DNA of 64,000 nucleotides from Hemibagrus wyckioides (Eukaryota > Chordata > Actinopteri > Siluriformes > Bagridae): assembly GCF_019097595.1 (NCBI RefSeq), contig NC_080728.1, forward strand, positions 22,691,603-22,755,602. Reading direction: 5' to 3'. This document shows positions 23,101 through 38,399 of the stretch, one piece after another. A program made the position numbers and the translations under genes. The notes under the pieces are model-generated. The model was given only the letters and a program-made list of their open reading frames with translations. It had not been told where the DNA came from and ran no database searches. The stretch's first letter is position 1, and each line of letters opens with the position of its first letter.

Positions 23101-25412
23101 TGTTTGGAGCAGTGTTTGGAGCATTGTGTGTTTGGAGCAGTGTGTGTTTGGAGCAGTGTGTGTTTGGAGAATTGTGTGTTTGGAGCAGTGTTTGGAGCAG
23201 TGTGTGTTTGGAGCAGTGTGTGTTTAGAGCAGTGTGTGTTTGGAGCATTGTGTGTTTGGAGCAGTGTTTAGATCAGTGTGTGTTTAGATCAGTGTGTGTT
23301 TAGATCAGTGTGTGTTTGGAGCAGTGTGTGTTTGGAGCAGTGTGTGTTTAGATCAGTGTGTGTTTAGAGCAGTGTGTGTTTGGAGCATTGTGTTTGGAGC
23401 AGTGTGTGTTTGGAGCAGTGTGTGTTTGGAGAATTGTGTGTTTGGAGCAGTGTTTGGAGCACTGTGTGTTTGGAGCAGTGTGTGTTTGGAGCAGTGTGTG
23501 TTTGGCGCAGTGTTTGTTTGGAGCAGTGTGTTTTTAGATCAATGTGTGTTTGGATCAGTGTGTGTGTGGATCAGTGTGTGTGTGGATCAGTGTGTTTGGA
23601 GCAGTGTGTGTTTGGATCAGTGTGTGTTTGGATCAGTGTGTGTTTGGAGCACTGTGTGTTTGGAGAATTGTGTGTTTGGAGCAGTGTTTGGAGCAGTGTG
23701 TGTTTGGAGCAGTGTGTGTTTAGAGCAGTGTGTGTTTAGATCAGTGTGTGTTTGGAGCAGTGTGTGTTTAGATCAGTGTGTGTTTAGATCAGTGTGTGTT
23801 TGGAGCAGTGTGTGTTTAGATCAGTGTGTGTTTGGAGCAGTGTTTGTTTGGAGCAGTGTGTGTTTAGATCAGTGTGTGTTTGGAGCAGTGTGTGTTTGGA
23901 TCAGTGTGTGTTTGGAGCAGTGTTTGGAGCAGTGTGTGTTTAGATCAGTGTGTGTTTGGAGCAGTTTGTGTTTGGAGCAGTGTGTGTTTGGAGAATTGTG
24001 TGTTTGGAGCAGTGTTTGGAGCAGTGTGTGTTTGGAGCAGTGTGTGTTTAGAGCAGTGTGTGTTTGGAGCAGTGTTTAGATCAGTGTGTGTTTAGATCAG
24101 TGTGTGTTTGGAGCAGTGTGTGTTTGGATCAGTGTGTGTTTGGAGCAGTGTGTGTTTGGATCAGTGTTTGGAGCAGTGTGTGTTTGGAGCAGTGTGTGTT
24201 TGGAGCAGTGTGTGTTTGGAGCAGTGTGTGTTTGGAGCAGTGTGTGTTTAGATCAGTGTGTGTTTGGATCAGTGTGTGTTTGGATCAGTGTGTGTTTGGA
24301 GCAGTGTTTGGAGCACTGTGTGTTTAGATCAGTGTGTGTTTGGAGCACTGTGTGTTTGGAGCAGTGTGTGTTTGGTTCAGTGTGTGTTTGGAGCAGTGTG
24401 TGTTTGGATCAGTGTGTGTTTAGATCAGTGTGTGTTTGGAACAGTGTGTGTTTGGAGCAGTGTGTGTTTAGATCAGTGTGTGTTTGGAGCACTGTGTGTT
24501 TAGATCAGTGTGTGTTTGGAGCAGTGTGTGTTTGGATCAGTGTGTGTTTAGATCAGTGTTTGTTTGGAGCAGTGTGTGTGTTTGGATCAGTGTGTGTTTG
24601 GAGCAGTGTTTGGAGCACTGTGTGTTTAGATCAGTGTGTGTTTGGAGCAGTGTGTGTTTGGATCAGTGTGTGTTTGGAGCAGTGTGTGTTTGGAGCAGTG
24701 TGTGTTTGGAGCAGTGTTTGGAGCACTGTGTGTTTAGATCAGTGTGTGTTTGGAGCAGTGTGTGTTTGGATCAGTGTGTGTTTGGAGCAGTGTTTGGAGC
24801 ACTGTGTGTTTAGATCAGTGTGTGTTTGGAGCAGTGTGTGTTTGGAGCAGTGTGTGTTTGGAGCAGTGTGTGTTTGGAGCAGTGTGTGTTTGGATCAGTG
24901 TGTGTTTGGATCAGTGTGTGTTTGGATCAGTGTGTGTTTGGAGCAGTGTTTGGAGCAGTGTGTGTTTAGATCAGTGTGTGTTTAGATCAGTGTGTGTTTG
25001 GAGCACTGTGTGTTTAGATCAGTGTGTGTTTGGAGCAGTGTGTGTTTGGATCAGTGTGTGTTTAGAGCAGTGTTTGGAGCAGTGTGTGTTTGGATCAGTG
25101 TGTGTTTGGATCAGTGTGTGTTTAGATCAGTGTGTGTTTGGATCAGTGTGTGTTTAGATCAGTGTGTGTTTGGAGCAGTGTGTGTTTGGAGCAGTGTGTG
25201 TTTAGATCAGTGTGTGTTTGGAGCAGTGTGTGTTTGGATCAGTGTGTGTTTGGAGCAGTGTGTGTTTAGATCAGTGTGTGTTTGGAGCAGTGTGTGTTTG
25301 GATCAGTGTGTGTTTGGAGCAGTGTTTGTTTAGATCAGTGTGTGTTTGGAGCAGTGTGTGTTTGGATCAGTGTGTGTTTGGATCAGTGTGTGTTTGGATC
25401 AGTGTGTGTTTT
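17163..25412. repeat. Giant 16-bp minisatellite, about 515 copies
   Basis: Unit TGTGTGTTTGGAGCAG. Common variants end GATCAG, AGATCAG, GAGCATTG, GAGCACTG or GAGAATTG, and a shortened GTTTGGAGCAG unit recurs. The array is strand-asymmetric (G/T-rich plus strand) and contains no stop in many frames, producing dozens of false CVWSSVCLEQC-type ORFs. It starts about 160 bp after the exon 2 donor. A second-order duplication with an offset of about 3.2-3.3 kb is visible (see findings). Confidence 0.98.
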
Positions 25413-26452
25413 GTTTAGAATCAGGGAGTATCTCCTTTTTCCCCTCTGGCTTGGTCATTAGGAACACATTTCCTGAGGTTATATTTCTCTGTATCTGCTT
25501 TGTGATAGTGTCTGTTGGTAAAATTGCTATATAAATAAAATATTATTGACTTGGTGTGTTTTACTTGGGAGTTAGAGCTGATGAGGACAGTGTGTTTTTG
25601 AGACAGTATACAGTGGGTATATAATTCATTTAAGCCAGGGTATTTTTGGGATCAGAATGTAGTTGAGAGGTGATTTGGATCAGGGTGTGTGTTTAGCTGG
25701 ACATTGTGATTTGATCAGGTGTTTTAGGCCAGGTGTGTTTCACTATAGTCTAATTCCAGCTGTGGCTGTCCGTTCCTGCTGTGGATATTATGTTGATCTC
25801 AGTACATTCAGATATGTATGGGTCTTTCAGCATCTATGAGGTGAGGGTGTGTTTGGGTCAGTTTTTATTTGCACTGTGATGTTCATTTGCCAGAATTCAT
25901 CTGAGGCAGGATTTGTTAACACTGATCAGAATGAGGAATCATCAGGTCACATCGTGTGTAGATATGTTGATGTTCTTCCAGGATTATGGGGGATGTGACT
26001 GCACTTCATCCTGGAAAGTTCTTTTGTTTTTTTTTCTGTCCTTGGAGAGATGAAGATTTATTTTAAGACAAACAGCTGGTGACTTTGGAGATGTTCCTCT
26101 GAGGGAGAGGGAGGGCTGGAAGCTGACTGAGTGTGTGAGTGTGTGTGAAGTGTGTGAAGAAAGAATGGTGTGATTCAAGGCTATGGATAATTTTGGCTCA
26201 AAGTGTTTGCTGCCTTCACAGATTTGAGGATTTAGCTCTGTCTCAGTCTCGCATGTGGGACATTAGATAATGTTCTAGCACCTCGAGTAGAGCACAAAGA
26301 GATAGGATTGAGAAACATGACATCACAGTGATGATTGATCTACAGCAACATTACAGAATACATTCATCTTTAGAAGGAAAATGACATTAAATACCACCTT
26401 CAGCTACATTAAACTAAACAGAACTATTATATTTTTCTTAGAAAATATTACA

Positions 26453-26509
<57 letters not shown>

Positions 26510-26725
26510 TCCATGCCTTTAAGTTTTATTATACCTTATGTAAAAAAAAACAAAAAAAACAGCTGGTTTATATTTTCGTGTCTCTTTAGGATAATTGGTA
26601 AATTAAGTAACTGAGCATTTGGCAAGAAAATGTGCAGCAATTATAACACTTTTTTTTTGAGTTTGTAAAACAGAAGTGGAAAAATATTAATTATTAAATG
26701 GATAAAATCTTTGGTTTGTGATAAA
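25413..26725. other. Unique spacer between arrays
   Basis: Non-repetitive intron sequence with an (ATT)n microsatellite at about 26455-26507. The first part (25550-25900) still has loose TGTGTTT/GATCAG-like words, perhaps decayed array. No gene is recognised. Confidence 0.6.
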
Positions 26726-28500
26726 TTACATTAAATGTAATGACCTGGATGTCTTTAGTAGACATTCACACCAGCATTGATCAGCAAGTCCTTCGAGGTG
26801 CTGGTGTACCATTTCCCAAACCTGGTAACTCCACATAAACCAGTTATCTACTGCAGGTGGGTTGGTTGGGTTTGCAGTCCATAGAAATGAAGGGGCTGAT
26901 AGTTGAGGACACATTGGATTTGGGAAAGTTTGGTATCAGAGTACCAGAGATAATTTTCGGCATACTCTGAATCATGAATCATGCCAAGTCTTGGTTTTCA
27001 TGAAATAACATTGTCATTAATCAGCTAATCTTTTTGTTTTATCAGTCTACTTGGCTTTTAGCTTGGTGATGGTACATGGTTGGTTACTCTGATAGGGACC
27101 ACATTTTCTCCATGAATCCTCCCCATACACATGACATGAACCGGGCTCTAAACCACAATGTCCACTAGGAAACCAAAGTACCTGAACACAAGAAAAGATG
27201 AGTGGATGGGAGTCACATGAAGAGATTTCGAAAAATGGTCTACTGTTAACATAATGACTGTGTTCTTTTGAGACATAGTAACCTCTAGGTCTTTGTGGTC
27301 TGTAAAAATTGCTCCATTCCTCCAATGCCAGTTTTACTGCCAGGGGTTCATGATTGCTGATGCCATAGTTGCATTCGCCTTGGGAAATCTTCTTCAAAAA
27401 GGTGTCCATGGGGTGGAGTTTGGGCTTCTCTTCAAATTTCTGTGAAAGAAATACCCCTAACCATGTTTCAAATGTGTCCACCGCCAGAATGAAAGACAAA
27501 GGCCTCCTTAAGGCATTCAGATGCTTTGTTTTTCGGCAGGTTCTACTTCAATTTCAGTTGGATTCCTTCGAGTGAGGTCCACCAGGAGTGAGGGTATGGT
27601 GTTAAATCAGTAAACTCAATGCAGCTCCTTAACAGTAGTGGAAACAGGCCAACAGATGATGTCATGAAGAAGATTATTTATCAGGCTTTAGAAGACAAAC
27701 CTCTATGGCATCATGCAGTACCCAGTGTGGCCAGAGGTGCTAAAAGCTGTCTTCCACATATGTACATACTGTGTGGGTCCAGCTTAGAGAAGATTTTGGA
27801 CTCTCCTAGTTTTTCCATTGCAGAGGGGACCAGTGGCAGGGGATAATGAATGACTGTAACCTGATTCAGTCTGAGGCGGGGCCATAGTCCACCCCATTTT
27901 TCTGTCCACAAAGAAGATGGTTACAGATGCTGGCAAAGGTGAGGGACCAATCTACACCTGTTTCAGGGCCTATTTGATGTATTGATCCATTGCCTGACCT
28001 TCTTTGACAGACAAGAGGTAGGTGCAGTTATGAAGAGGTGTTGCTTTCATCAGAAGCTCAATGACACAGTGACAGTGACGAGAAGAGATCTACTCATGGT
28101 GTAGGACACTGATGGGTAGCATGAATTGCTCAGTGCAGTGAGCACAATCTCTCCTTCTTACACCTTTCCATAGAAGATAGTCTGACTTGCATGGGCTCTG
28201 TAGCATGGAATTACTTCTAGTCCACTTTAGTCCATGCTCAGTTCTTCAGGTGGAATCCAAATGAACGGACAAGTCAATGTGTGTACAGGGATATTATCTT
28301 GACATTCTTGCTTGATAAGGATGTCAGCATTTTACCCTTGATGGTAGGAAGCATTGAGGACTGGCTCATTACAGCCTTTACCAGCAGCTAATGCAAGACA
28401 TTCTGCAGAAACTCACCAAAGACTGCAGGATGTCCAGTGAGGGTCAGGGGAAAGTGATGAAACACCCATTGGAACAGCTGAAGAAAGCATCATGAACTGA
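26726..28500 (-). pseudogene. Ty3/gypsy pol remnant in kcnc2 intron 2
   Basis: On the minus strand, in element order: RT start ([20 protein letters not shown], about 27800-27870, then IFSKLDPHS), RNase H (FILAVDTFETWLGVFLSQKF, about 27430-27495, then KPKLHP and LAVKLALEEWSNF near 27310-27345), and a segment near 26790-26890 (VWEMVHQHLEGLADQC) like the integrase C-terminal region. The catalytic RT motif is not recognisable and stops are frequent. It is decayed and opposite in orientation to kcnc2. LTRs were not identified. Confidence 0.75.
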
Positions 28501-28589
28501 GTGATGTTGGTCCACTGAGAAACCCCTTCTTAGTTGGAGAAGTATAATGACCACTGGATCCTGGAGCCGTTACACTGTATGGGATTGTC

Positions 28590-31500
28590 ATATAGCACTA
28601 CACAACACTGACACAGCACTACACAACACTGACACAGCACTACACAACACTGACACAGCACTACACAACATAGACACAGCACTACACAACACTGACACAG
28701 CACTACACAACACTGACACAGCACTACACAACACTGACACAGCACTACACAACATAGACACAGCACTACACAACACTGACACAGCACTACACAACACAGA
28801 CACAACACTACACAACACTGACACAGCACTACACAACACTAACAGCACTACACAACACAGACACAGCACTACACAACACTAACAGCACTACACAACACTG
28901 ACATAGCACTACACAACACTGATGCAGCACTACACAACACTGACATAGCACTACACAACACTGACGCAGCACTACACAACACTGACATAGCACTACACAA
29001 CACTGACATAGCACTACACAACACTGACGCAGCACTACACAACACTGACATAGCACTACACAACACAGACACAGCACTACACAACACTGACACAGCACTA
29101 CACAACACTAACAGCACTACACAACACTGACACAGCACTACACAACACTGACGCAGCACTACACAACACTGACACAGCACTACACAACACTGACACAGCA
29201 CTACACAACACTAACAGCACTACACAACACAGACACAGCACTACACAACACTGACACAGCACTACACAACACTAACAGCACTACACAACACTGACACAGC
29301 ACTACACAACACTGACACAGCACTACACAACACAGACACAGCACTACACAACACTGACACAGCACTACACAACACTGACACAGCACTACACAACACTGAT
29401 GCAGCACTACACAACATAGACACAGCACTACACAACATAGACACAGCACTACACAACACAGACACAGCACTACACAACACAGACACAGCACTACACAACA
29501 CTGACACAGCACTACACAACATAGACACAGCACTACACAACATAGACACAGCACTACACAACACTAACAGCACTACACAACACTGACGCAGCACCACACA
29601 ACACTGACATAGCACTACACAACATAGACACAACACTACACAACACTGACGCAGCGCTACACAACACTGACGCAGCACTACACAACACTGACAACACTAC
29701 ACAACACAGACACAACACTACACAACACTGACATAGCACTACACAACACTAACAACACTACACAACACAGACACAACACTACACAACACTGACACAGCAC
29801 TACACAACACTGACACAGCACTACACAACACTGACATAGCACTACACAACACTGACACAGCACTACACAACACAGACACAACACTACACAACACTGACGC
29901 AGCGCTACACAACACTGACGCAGCACTACACAACACTGACAACACTACACAACACAGACACAACACTACACAACACTGACACAGCACTACACAACACTGA
30001 CGCAGCACTACACAACACTGACGCAGCACCACACAACACTGACATAGCACTACACAACACTGACGCAGCACTACACAACACTGACACAGCACTACACAAC
30101 ACTGACACAGCACTACACAACACTGACACAACACTGACATAGCACTACACAACACTGACACAGCACTACACAACACAGACACAACACTACACAACACTGA
30201 CACAGCACTACACAACACTGACACAGCACTACACAACACTGACATAGCACTACACAACACTGACACAGCACTACACAACACAGACACAACACTACACAAC
30301 ACTGACGCAGCGCTACACAACACTGACGCAGCACTACACAACACTGACATAGCACTACACAACACTGACGCAGCACTACACAACACTGACATAGCACTAC
30401 ACAACACTGACGCCGCACTACACAACACTGACGCAGCACTACACAACACTGACATAGCACTACACAACACTGACGCAGCACTACACAACACTGACATAGC
30501 ACTACACAACACAGACACAGCACTACACAACACTGACACAGCACTACACAACACTAACAGCACTACACAACACTGACACAGCACTACACAACACTGACAC
30601 AGCACTACACAACAGACACAGCACTACACAACACTGACACAGCACTACACAACACTGACAAAGCACTACACAACACTGACACAGCACTACACAACATAGA
30701 CACAGCACTACACAACACTGACACAGCACTACACAACACTGACACAGCACTACACAACAGACACAGCACTACACAACACTGACACAGCACTACACAACAC
30801 TGACAAAGCACTACACAACATAGACACAGCACTACACAACACTGACACAGCACTACACAACACTGACACAGCACTACACAACAGACACAGCACTACACAA
30901 CATAGACACAGCACTACACAACACTGACACAGCACTACACAACAGACACAACACTACACAACACTGACACAGCACTACACAACACTGACAAAGCACTACA
31001 CAACACTGACACAGCACTACACAACACTGACACAGCACTACACAACACTGACACAGCACTACACACAACACAGACACAGCACTACACAACATAGACACAG
31101 CACTACACAACATAGACACAGCACTACACAACACAGACACAGCACTACACAACACTAACAGCACTACACAACACTGACGCAGCACCACACAACACTGACA
31201 TAGCACTACACAACACAGACACAACACTACACAACACTGACGCAGCGCTACACAACACAGACACAACACTACACAACACTGACACAGCACTACACAACAC
31301 TGACACAGCACTACACAACACTGACACAGCACTACACAACACTGACACAGCACTACACAACAGACACAGCACTACACAACATAGACACAGCACTACACAA
31401 CACTGACACAGCACTACACAACACTGACACAGCACTACACAACACTGACAAAGCACTACACAACACTGACACAGCACTACACAACACTGACACAGCACTA

Positions 31501-34500
31501 CACAACACTGACACAGCACTACACACAACACAGACACAGCACTACACAACATAGACACAGCACTACACAACATAGACACAGCACTACACAACACAGACAC
31601 AGCACTACACAACATAGACACAGCACTACACAACACTAACAGCACTACACAACACTGACGCAGCACCACACAACACTGACATAGCACTACACAACACAGA
31701 CACAACACTACACAACACTGACGCAGCGCTACACAACACAGACACAACACTACACAACACTGACACAGCACTACACAACACTGACACAGCACTACACAAC
31801 ACTGACACAGCACTACACAACAGACACAGCACTACACAACATAGACACAGCACTACACAACACTGACACAGCACTACACAACAGACACAACACTACACAA
31901 CACTGACACAGCACTACACAACACTGACACAGCACTACACAACACTGACACAGCACTACACAACACTGACACAGCACTACACAACACTGACACAGCACTA
32001 CACACAACACAGACACAGCACTACACAACACAGACACAACACTACACAACACTGACACAGCACTACACAACACTGACACAGCACTACACAACACTGACAT
32101 AGCACTACACAACACAGACACAACACTACACAACACTGACGCAGCACTACACAACACAGACACAACACTACACAACACTGACATAGCACTACACAACACT
32201 GACACAGCACTACACAACACTAACAACACTACACAACACAGACACAACACTACACAACACTGACATAGCACTACACAACACTGACACAGCACTACACAAC
32301 ACAGACACAACACTACACAACACTGACACAGCACTACACAACACTGACACAGCACTACACAACACAGACACAACACTACACAACACTGACGCAGCGCTAC
32401 ACAACATAGACACAGCACTACACAACATAGACACAGGACTACACAACACAGACACAGCACTACACAACATAGACACAGCACTACACAACACTAACAGCAC
32501 TACACAACACTGACACAACACTACACAACACTGACGCAGCACTACACAACACTGACGCAGCACCACACAACACTGACATAGCACTACACAACACTGACAT
32601 AGCACTACACAACACTGACGCAGCACTACACAACACTGATGCAGCACTACACAACACTGACACAGCACTACACAACACTGACGCAGCACTACACAACACT
32701 GACATAGCACTACACAACACTGACGCAGCACTACACAACACTGACACAGCACTACACAACACTGACACAGCACTACACAACACAGACACAACACTACACA
32801 ACACTGACGCAGCGCTACACAACACTGACGCAGCACTACACAACACTGACATAGCACTACACAACACTGACGCAGCACTACACAACACTGACGTAGCACT
32901 ACACAACACTGACGCAGCACTACACAACACTGACGCAGCACTACACAACACTGACGCAGCACTACACAACACTGACGCAGCACTACACAACACTGACATA
33001 GCACTACACAACACAGACACAGCACTACACAACACTGACACAGCACTACACAACACTAACAGCACTACACAACACTGACACAGCACTACACAACACTGAC
33101 GCAGCACTACACAACACAGACACAACACTACACAACACTGACACAGCACTACACAACACTAACAGCACTACACAACACTGACACAGCACTACACAACACT
33201 GACACAGCACTACACAACACTGACGCAGCACTACACAACACTGACGCAGCACTACACAACACAGACACAACACTACACAACACAGACACAGCACTACACA
33301 ACACTGACACAGCACTACACAACACTAACAGCACTACACAACACTGACACAGCACTACACAACACTGACGCAGCACTACACAACACAGACACAACACTAC
33401 ACAACACTGACACAGCACTACACAACACTAACAGCACTACACAACACAGACACAGCACTACACAACACTAACAGCACTACACAACATAGACACAGCACTA
33501 CACAACATAGACACAGCACTACACAACACAGACACAGCACTACACAACATAGACACAGCACTACACAACACTAACAGCACTACACAACATAGACACAGCA
33601 CTACACAACACAGACACAGCACTACACAACATAGACACAGCACTACACAACATAGACACAGCACTACACAACACAGACACAGCACTACACAACATAGACA
33701 CAGCACTACACAACAGTGACATAGCACTATACAACACAGACACAGCACTACACAACATAGACACAGCACTACACAACATAGACACAGCACTACACAACAC
33801 AGACACAGCACTACACAACACAGACACAGCACTACACAACATAGACACAGCACTACACAACATAGACACAGGACTACACAACACAGACACAGCACTACAC
33901 AACATAGACACAGCACTACACAACACTAACAGCACTACACAACACTGACATAGCACTACACAACACAGACACAACACTACACAACACTGACGCAGCGCTA
34001 CACAACACTGACGCAGCACTACACAACACTGACATAGCACTACACAACACAGACACAACACTACACAACACTGACGCAGCGCTACACAACACTGACGCAG
34101 CACTACACAACACTGACAACACTACACAACACAGACACAACACTACACAACACTGACATAGCACTACACAACACTAACAACACTACACAACACAGACACA
34201 ACACTACACAACACTGACACAGCACTACACAACACTGACGCAGCACTACACAACACTGACATAGCACTACACAACACTGACGCAGCACTACACAACACTG
34301 ACGCAGCACTACACAACACAGACACAGCACTACACAACACTGACACAGCACTACACAACACTAACAGCACTACACAACACTGACACAGCACTACACAACA
34401 CTGACGCAGCACTACACAACACAGACACAACACTACACAACACTGACACAGCACTACACAACACTAACAGCACTACACAACACTGACGCAGCACTACACA

Positions 34501-37500
34501 ACACTGACATAGCACTACACAACACTGACGCAGCACTACACAACACTGACGCAGCACTACACAACACTGACATAGCACTACACAACACTGACGCAGCACT
34601 ACACAACACTGACATAGCACTACACAACAGACACAGCACTACACAACACTGACACAGCACTACACAACACTAACAGCACTACACAACACTGACACAGCAC
34701 TACACAACACTGACGCAGCACTACACAACACAGACACAACACTACACAACACTGACACAGCACTACACAACACTGACACAGCACTACACAACACTGACAC
34801 AGCACTACACAACACTGACGCAGCACTACACAACACTGACGCAGCACTACACAACACAGACACAACACTACACAACACTGACACAGCACTACACAACACT
34901 AACAGCACTACACAACACAGACACAGCACTACACAACACTAACAGCACTACACAACACTGACATAGCACTACACAACACTGATGCAGCACTACACAACAC
35001 TGACATAGCACTACACAACACTGACGCAGCACTACACAACACTGACATAGCACTACACAACACTGACATAGCACTACACAACACTGACGCAGCACTACAC
35101 AACACTGACATAGCACTACACAACACAGACACAGCACTACACAACACTGACACAGCACTACACAAAACTAACAGCACTACACAACACTGACACAGCACTA
35201 CACAACACTGACGCAGCACTACACAACACAGACACAGCACTACACAACACTGACACAGCACTACACAACACTAACAGCACTACACAACACAGACACAGCA
35301 CTACACAACACTGACACAGCACTACACAACACTAACAGCACTACACAACACTGACACAGCACTACACAACACTAACAGCACTACACAACACTGACAAAGC
35401 ACTACACAACACTGACACAGCACTACACAACACTGACGCAGCACTACACAACACTGACGCAGCACTACACAACACAGACACAGCACTACACAACACTGAC
35501 ATAGCACTACACAACACAGACACAGCACTACACAACACTGACACAGCACTACACAACACTAACAGCACTACACAACACTGACATAGCACTACACAACACT
35601 GACATAGCACTACACAACACTGACACAGCACTACACAACACAGACACAACACTACACAACACTGATGCAGCGCTACACAACACTGACGCAGCACTACACA
35701 ACACTGACAACACTACACAACACAGACACAACACTACACAACACTGACATAGCACTACACAACACTGACACAGCACTACACAACACAGACACAACACTGA
35801 CACAGCACTACACAACACTGACATAGCACTACACAACACTGACGCAGCACTACACAACACTGACGCAGCACTACACAACACTGACACAGCACTACACAAC
35901 ACAGACACAACACTACACAACACTGACACAACACTGACATAGCACTACAGAACACTGACACAGCACTACACAACACAGACACAACACTACACAACACTGA
36001 CACAGCACTACACAACACTGACACAGCACTACACAACACTGACATAGCACTACACAACACTGACACAGCACTACACAACACAGACACAACACTACACAAC
36101 ACTGACGCAGCGCTACACAACACTGACGCAGCACTACACAACACTGACAACACTACACAACACAGACACAACACTACACAACACTGACATAGCACTACAC
36201 AACACTGACACAGCACTACACAACACAGACACAACACTACACAACACTGACACAGCACTACACAACACTGACGCAGCACTACACAACACTGACGCAGCAC
36301 CACACAACACTGACATAGCACTACACAACACTGACGCAGCACTACACAACACTGACGCAGCACCACCCAACACTGACATAGCACTACACAACACTGACGC
36401 AGCACTACACAACACTGACACAGCACTACACAACACTGACACAGCACTACACAACACTGACACAACACTGACATAGCACTACACAACACTGACACAGCAC
36501 TACACAACACTGACGCAGCGCTACACAACACTGACGCAGCACTACACAACACTGACATAGCACTACACAACACTGACGCAGCACTACACAACACTGACAT
36601 AGCACTACACAACACTGACGCCGCACTACACAACACTGACGCAGCACTACACAACACTGACATAGCACTACACAACACTGACGCAGCACTACACAACACT
36701 GACATAGCACTACACAACACAGACACAGCACTACACAACACTGACACAGCACTACACAACACTAACAGCACTACACAACACTGACACAGCACTACACAAC
36801 ACTGACGCAGCACTACACAACACAGACACAACACTACACAACACTGACACAGCACTACACAACACTAACAGCACTACACAACACAGACACAGCACTACAC
36901 AACACTAACAGCACTACACAACACTGACACAGCACTACACAACACTGATGCAGCACTACACAACATAGACACAGCACTACACAACATAGACACAGCACTA
37001 CACAACACAGACACAGCACTACACAACATAGACACAGCACTACACAACATAGACACAGCACTACACAACACAGACACAGCACTACACAACATAGACACAG
37101 CACTACACAACACAGACACAGCACTACACAACATAGACACAGCACTACACAACACAGACACAGCACTACACAACATAGACACAGCACTACACAACAGTGA
37201 CATAGCACTATACAACACAGACACAGCACTACACAACATAGACACAGCACTACACAACATAGACACAGCACTACACAACATAGACACAGCACTACACAAC
37301 ACTAACAGCACTACACAACATAGACACAGCACTACACAACATAGACACAGCACTACACAACACAGACACAGCACTACACAACACAGACACAGCACTACAC
37401 AACATAGACACAGCACTACACAACATAGACACAGCACTACACAACACTGACGCAGCACCACACAACACTGACATAGCACTACACAACACAGACACAACAC

Positions 37501-38183
37501 TACACAACACTGACGCAGCGCTACACAACACTGACGCAGCACTACACACACTGACAACACTACACAACACAGACACAACACTACACAACACTGACATAGC
37601 ACTACACAACACTAACAACACTACACAACACAGACACAACACTACACAACACTGACACAGCACTACACAACACTGACACAGCACTACACAACACTGATGC
37701 AGCACTACACAACACTGACACAGCACTACACAACACAGACACAACACTACACAACACTGACGCAGCGCTACACAACACTGACGCAGCACTACACAACACT
37801 GACATAGCACTACACAACACTGACACAGCACTACACAACACAGACACAACACTACACAACACTGACGCAGCGCTACACAACACTGACGCAGCACTACACA
37901 ACACTGACAACACTACACAACACAGACACAACACTACACAACACTGACATAGCACTACACAACACTAACAACACTACACAACACAGACACAACACTACAC
38001 AACACTGACATAGCACTACACAACACTGACACAGCACTACACAACACTGACGCAGCACTACACAACACTGACATAGCACTACACAACACTGACGCAGCAC
38101 TACACAACACTGACGCAGCACTACACAACACTGACACAGCACTACACAACACTGACACAGCACTACACAACACTGACATAACA
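28590..38183. repeat. Giant 21-bp minisatellite, about 450 copies
   Basis: Unit CACTACACAACACTG followed by ACACAG. Variants replace ACACAG with ACATAG, ACGCAG, ATGCAG or ACAAAG, use CACAGACACA or CATAGACACAG, and include a shortened CTAACAG unit. The plus strand is almost only A and C with regular T and G. The minus strand has almost no stops, giving false Cys/Val/Leu ORFs up to 359 codons. It ends about 215 bp before kcnc2 exon 3. Second-order duplications are visible (see findings). Confidence 0.98.
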
Positions 38184-38216
38184 CTTAAGCTTAAATTTTA
38201 CAGCTTGAGTGCATAA

Positions 38217-38250
38217 CACTGTGTGTGTATGTGTGTGTGTGTGTGTGTGT
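38217..38250. repeat. (TG)n microsatellite
   Basis: GT/TG run about 150 bp before kcnc2 exon 3. The remaining bases up to 38399 are unique intron sequence. Confidence 0.9.
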
Positions 38251-38399
38251 TTCTATTTAAAACCATAGTAACAGTCTTCAGTTTCATCAGCTCATCTTCA
38301 TCTTCAGACTTTTCATCAGCTCATGTCTGAGTGTAACTTCAACTCCCGGTCTTGAAGGTACAATGCTTTTAAATTTGATCAGTGCTGTTGTCTCTGCAG

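Larger units (their letters stand above)
17005..38399 (+). other. kcnc2: kcnc2 intron 2, mostly satellite DNA
   Basis: GTGAGG donor at 17005, pyrimidine-rich acceptor TTGTCTCTGCAG ending at 38399, phase 1. About 17.8 kb of the 21.4 kb is two unrelated tandem arrays separated by about 3.2 kb that holds unique sequence and a decayed Ty3/gypsy pol. Confidence 0.85.

Noticed and set aside
17163..25412. Many Cys-rich frames resembling metallothionein or keratin-associated proteins
   Set aside because: All are translations of the 16-bp TGTGTGTTTGGAGCAG array and shift frame every unit. They are shadows of simple DNA.
28590..38183. CRISPR-like regular repeats
   Set aside because: Units are contiguous with no unique spacers, the context is a vertebrate intron, and there are no cas genes.
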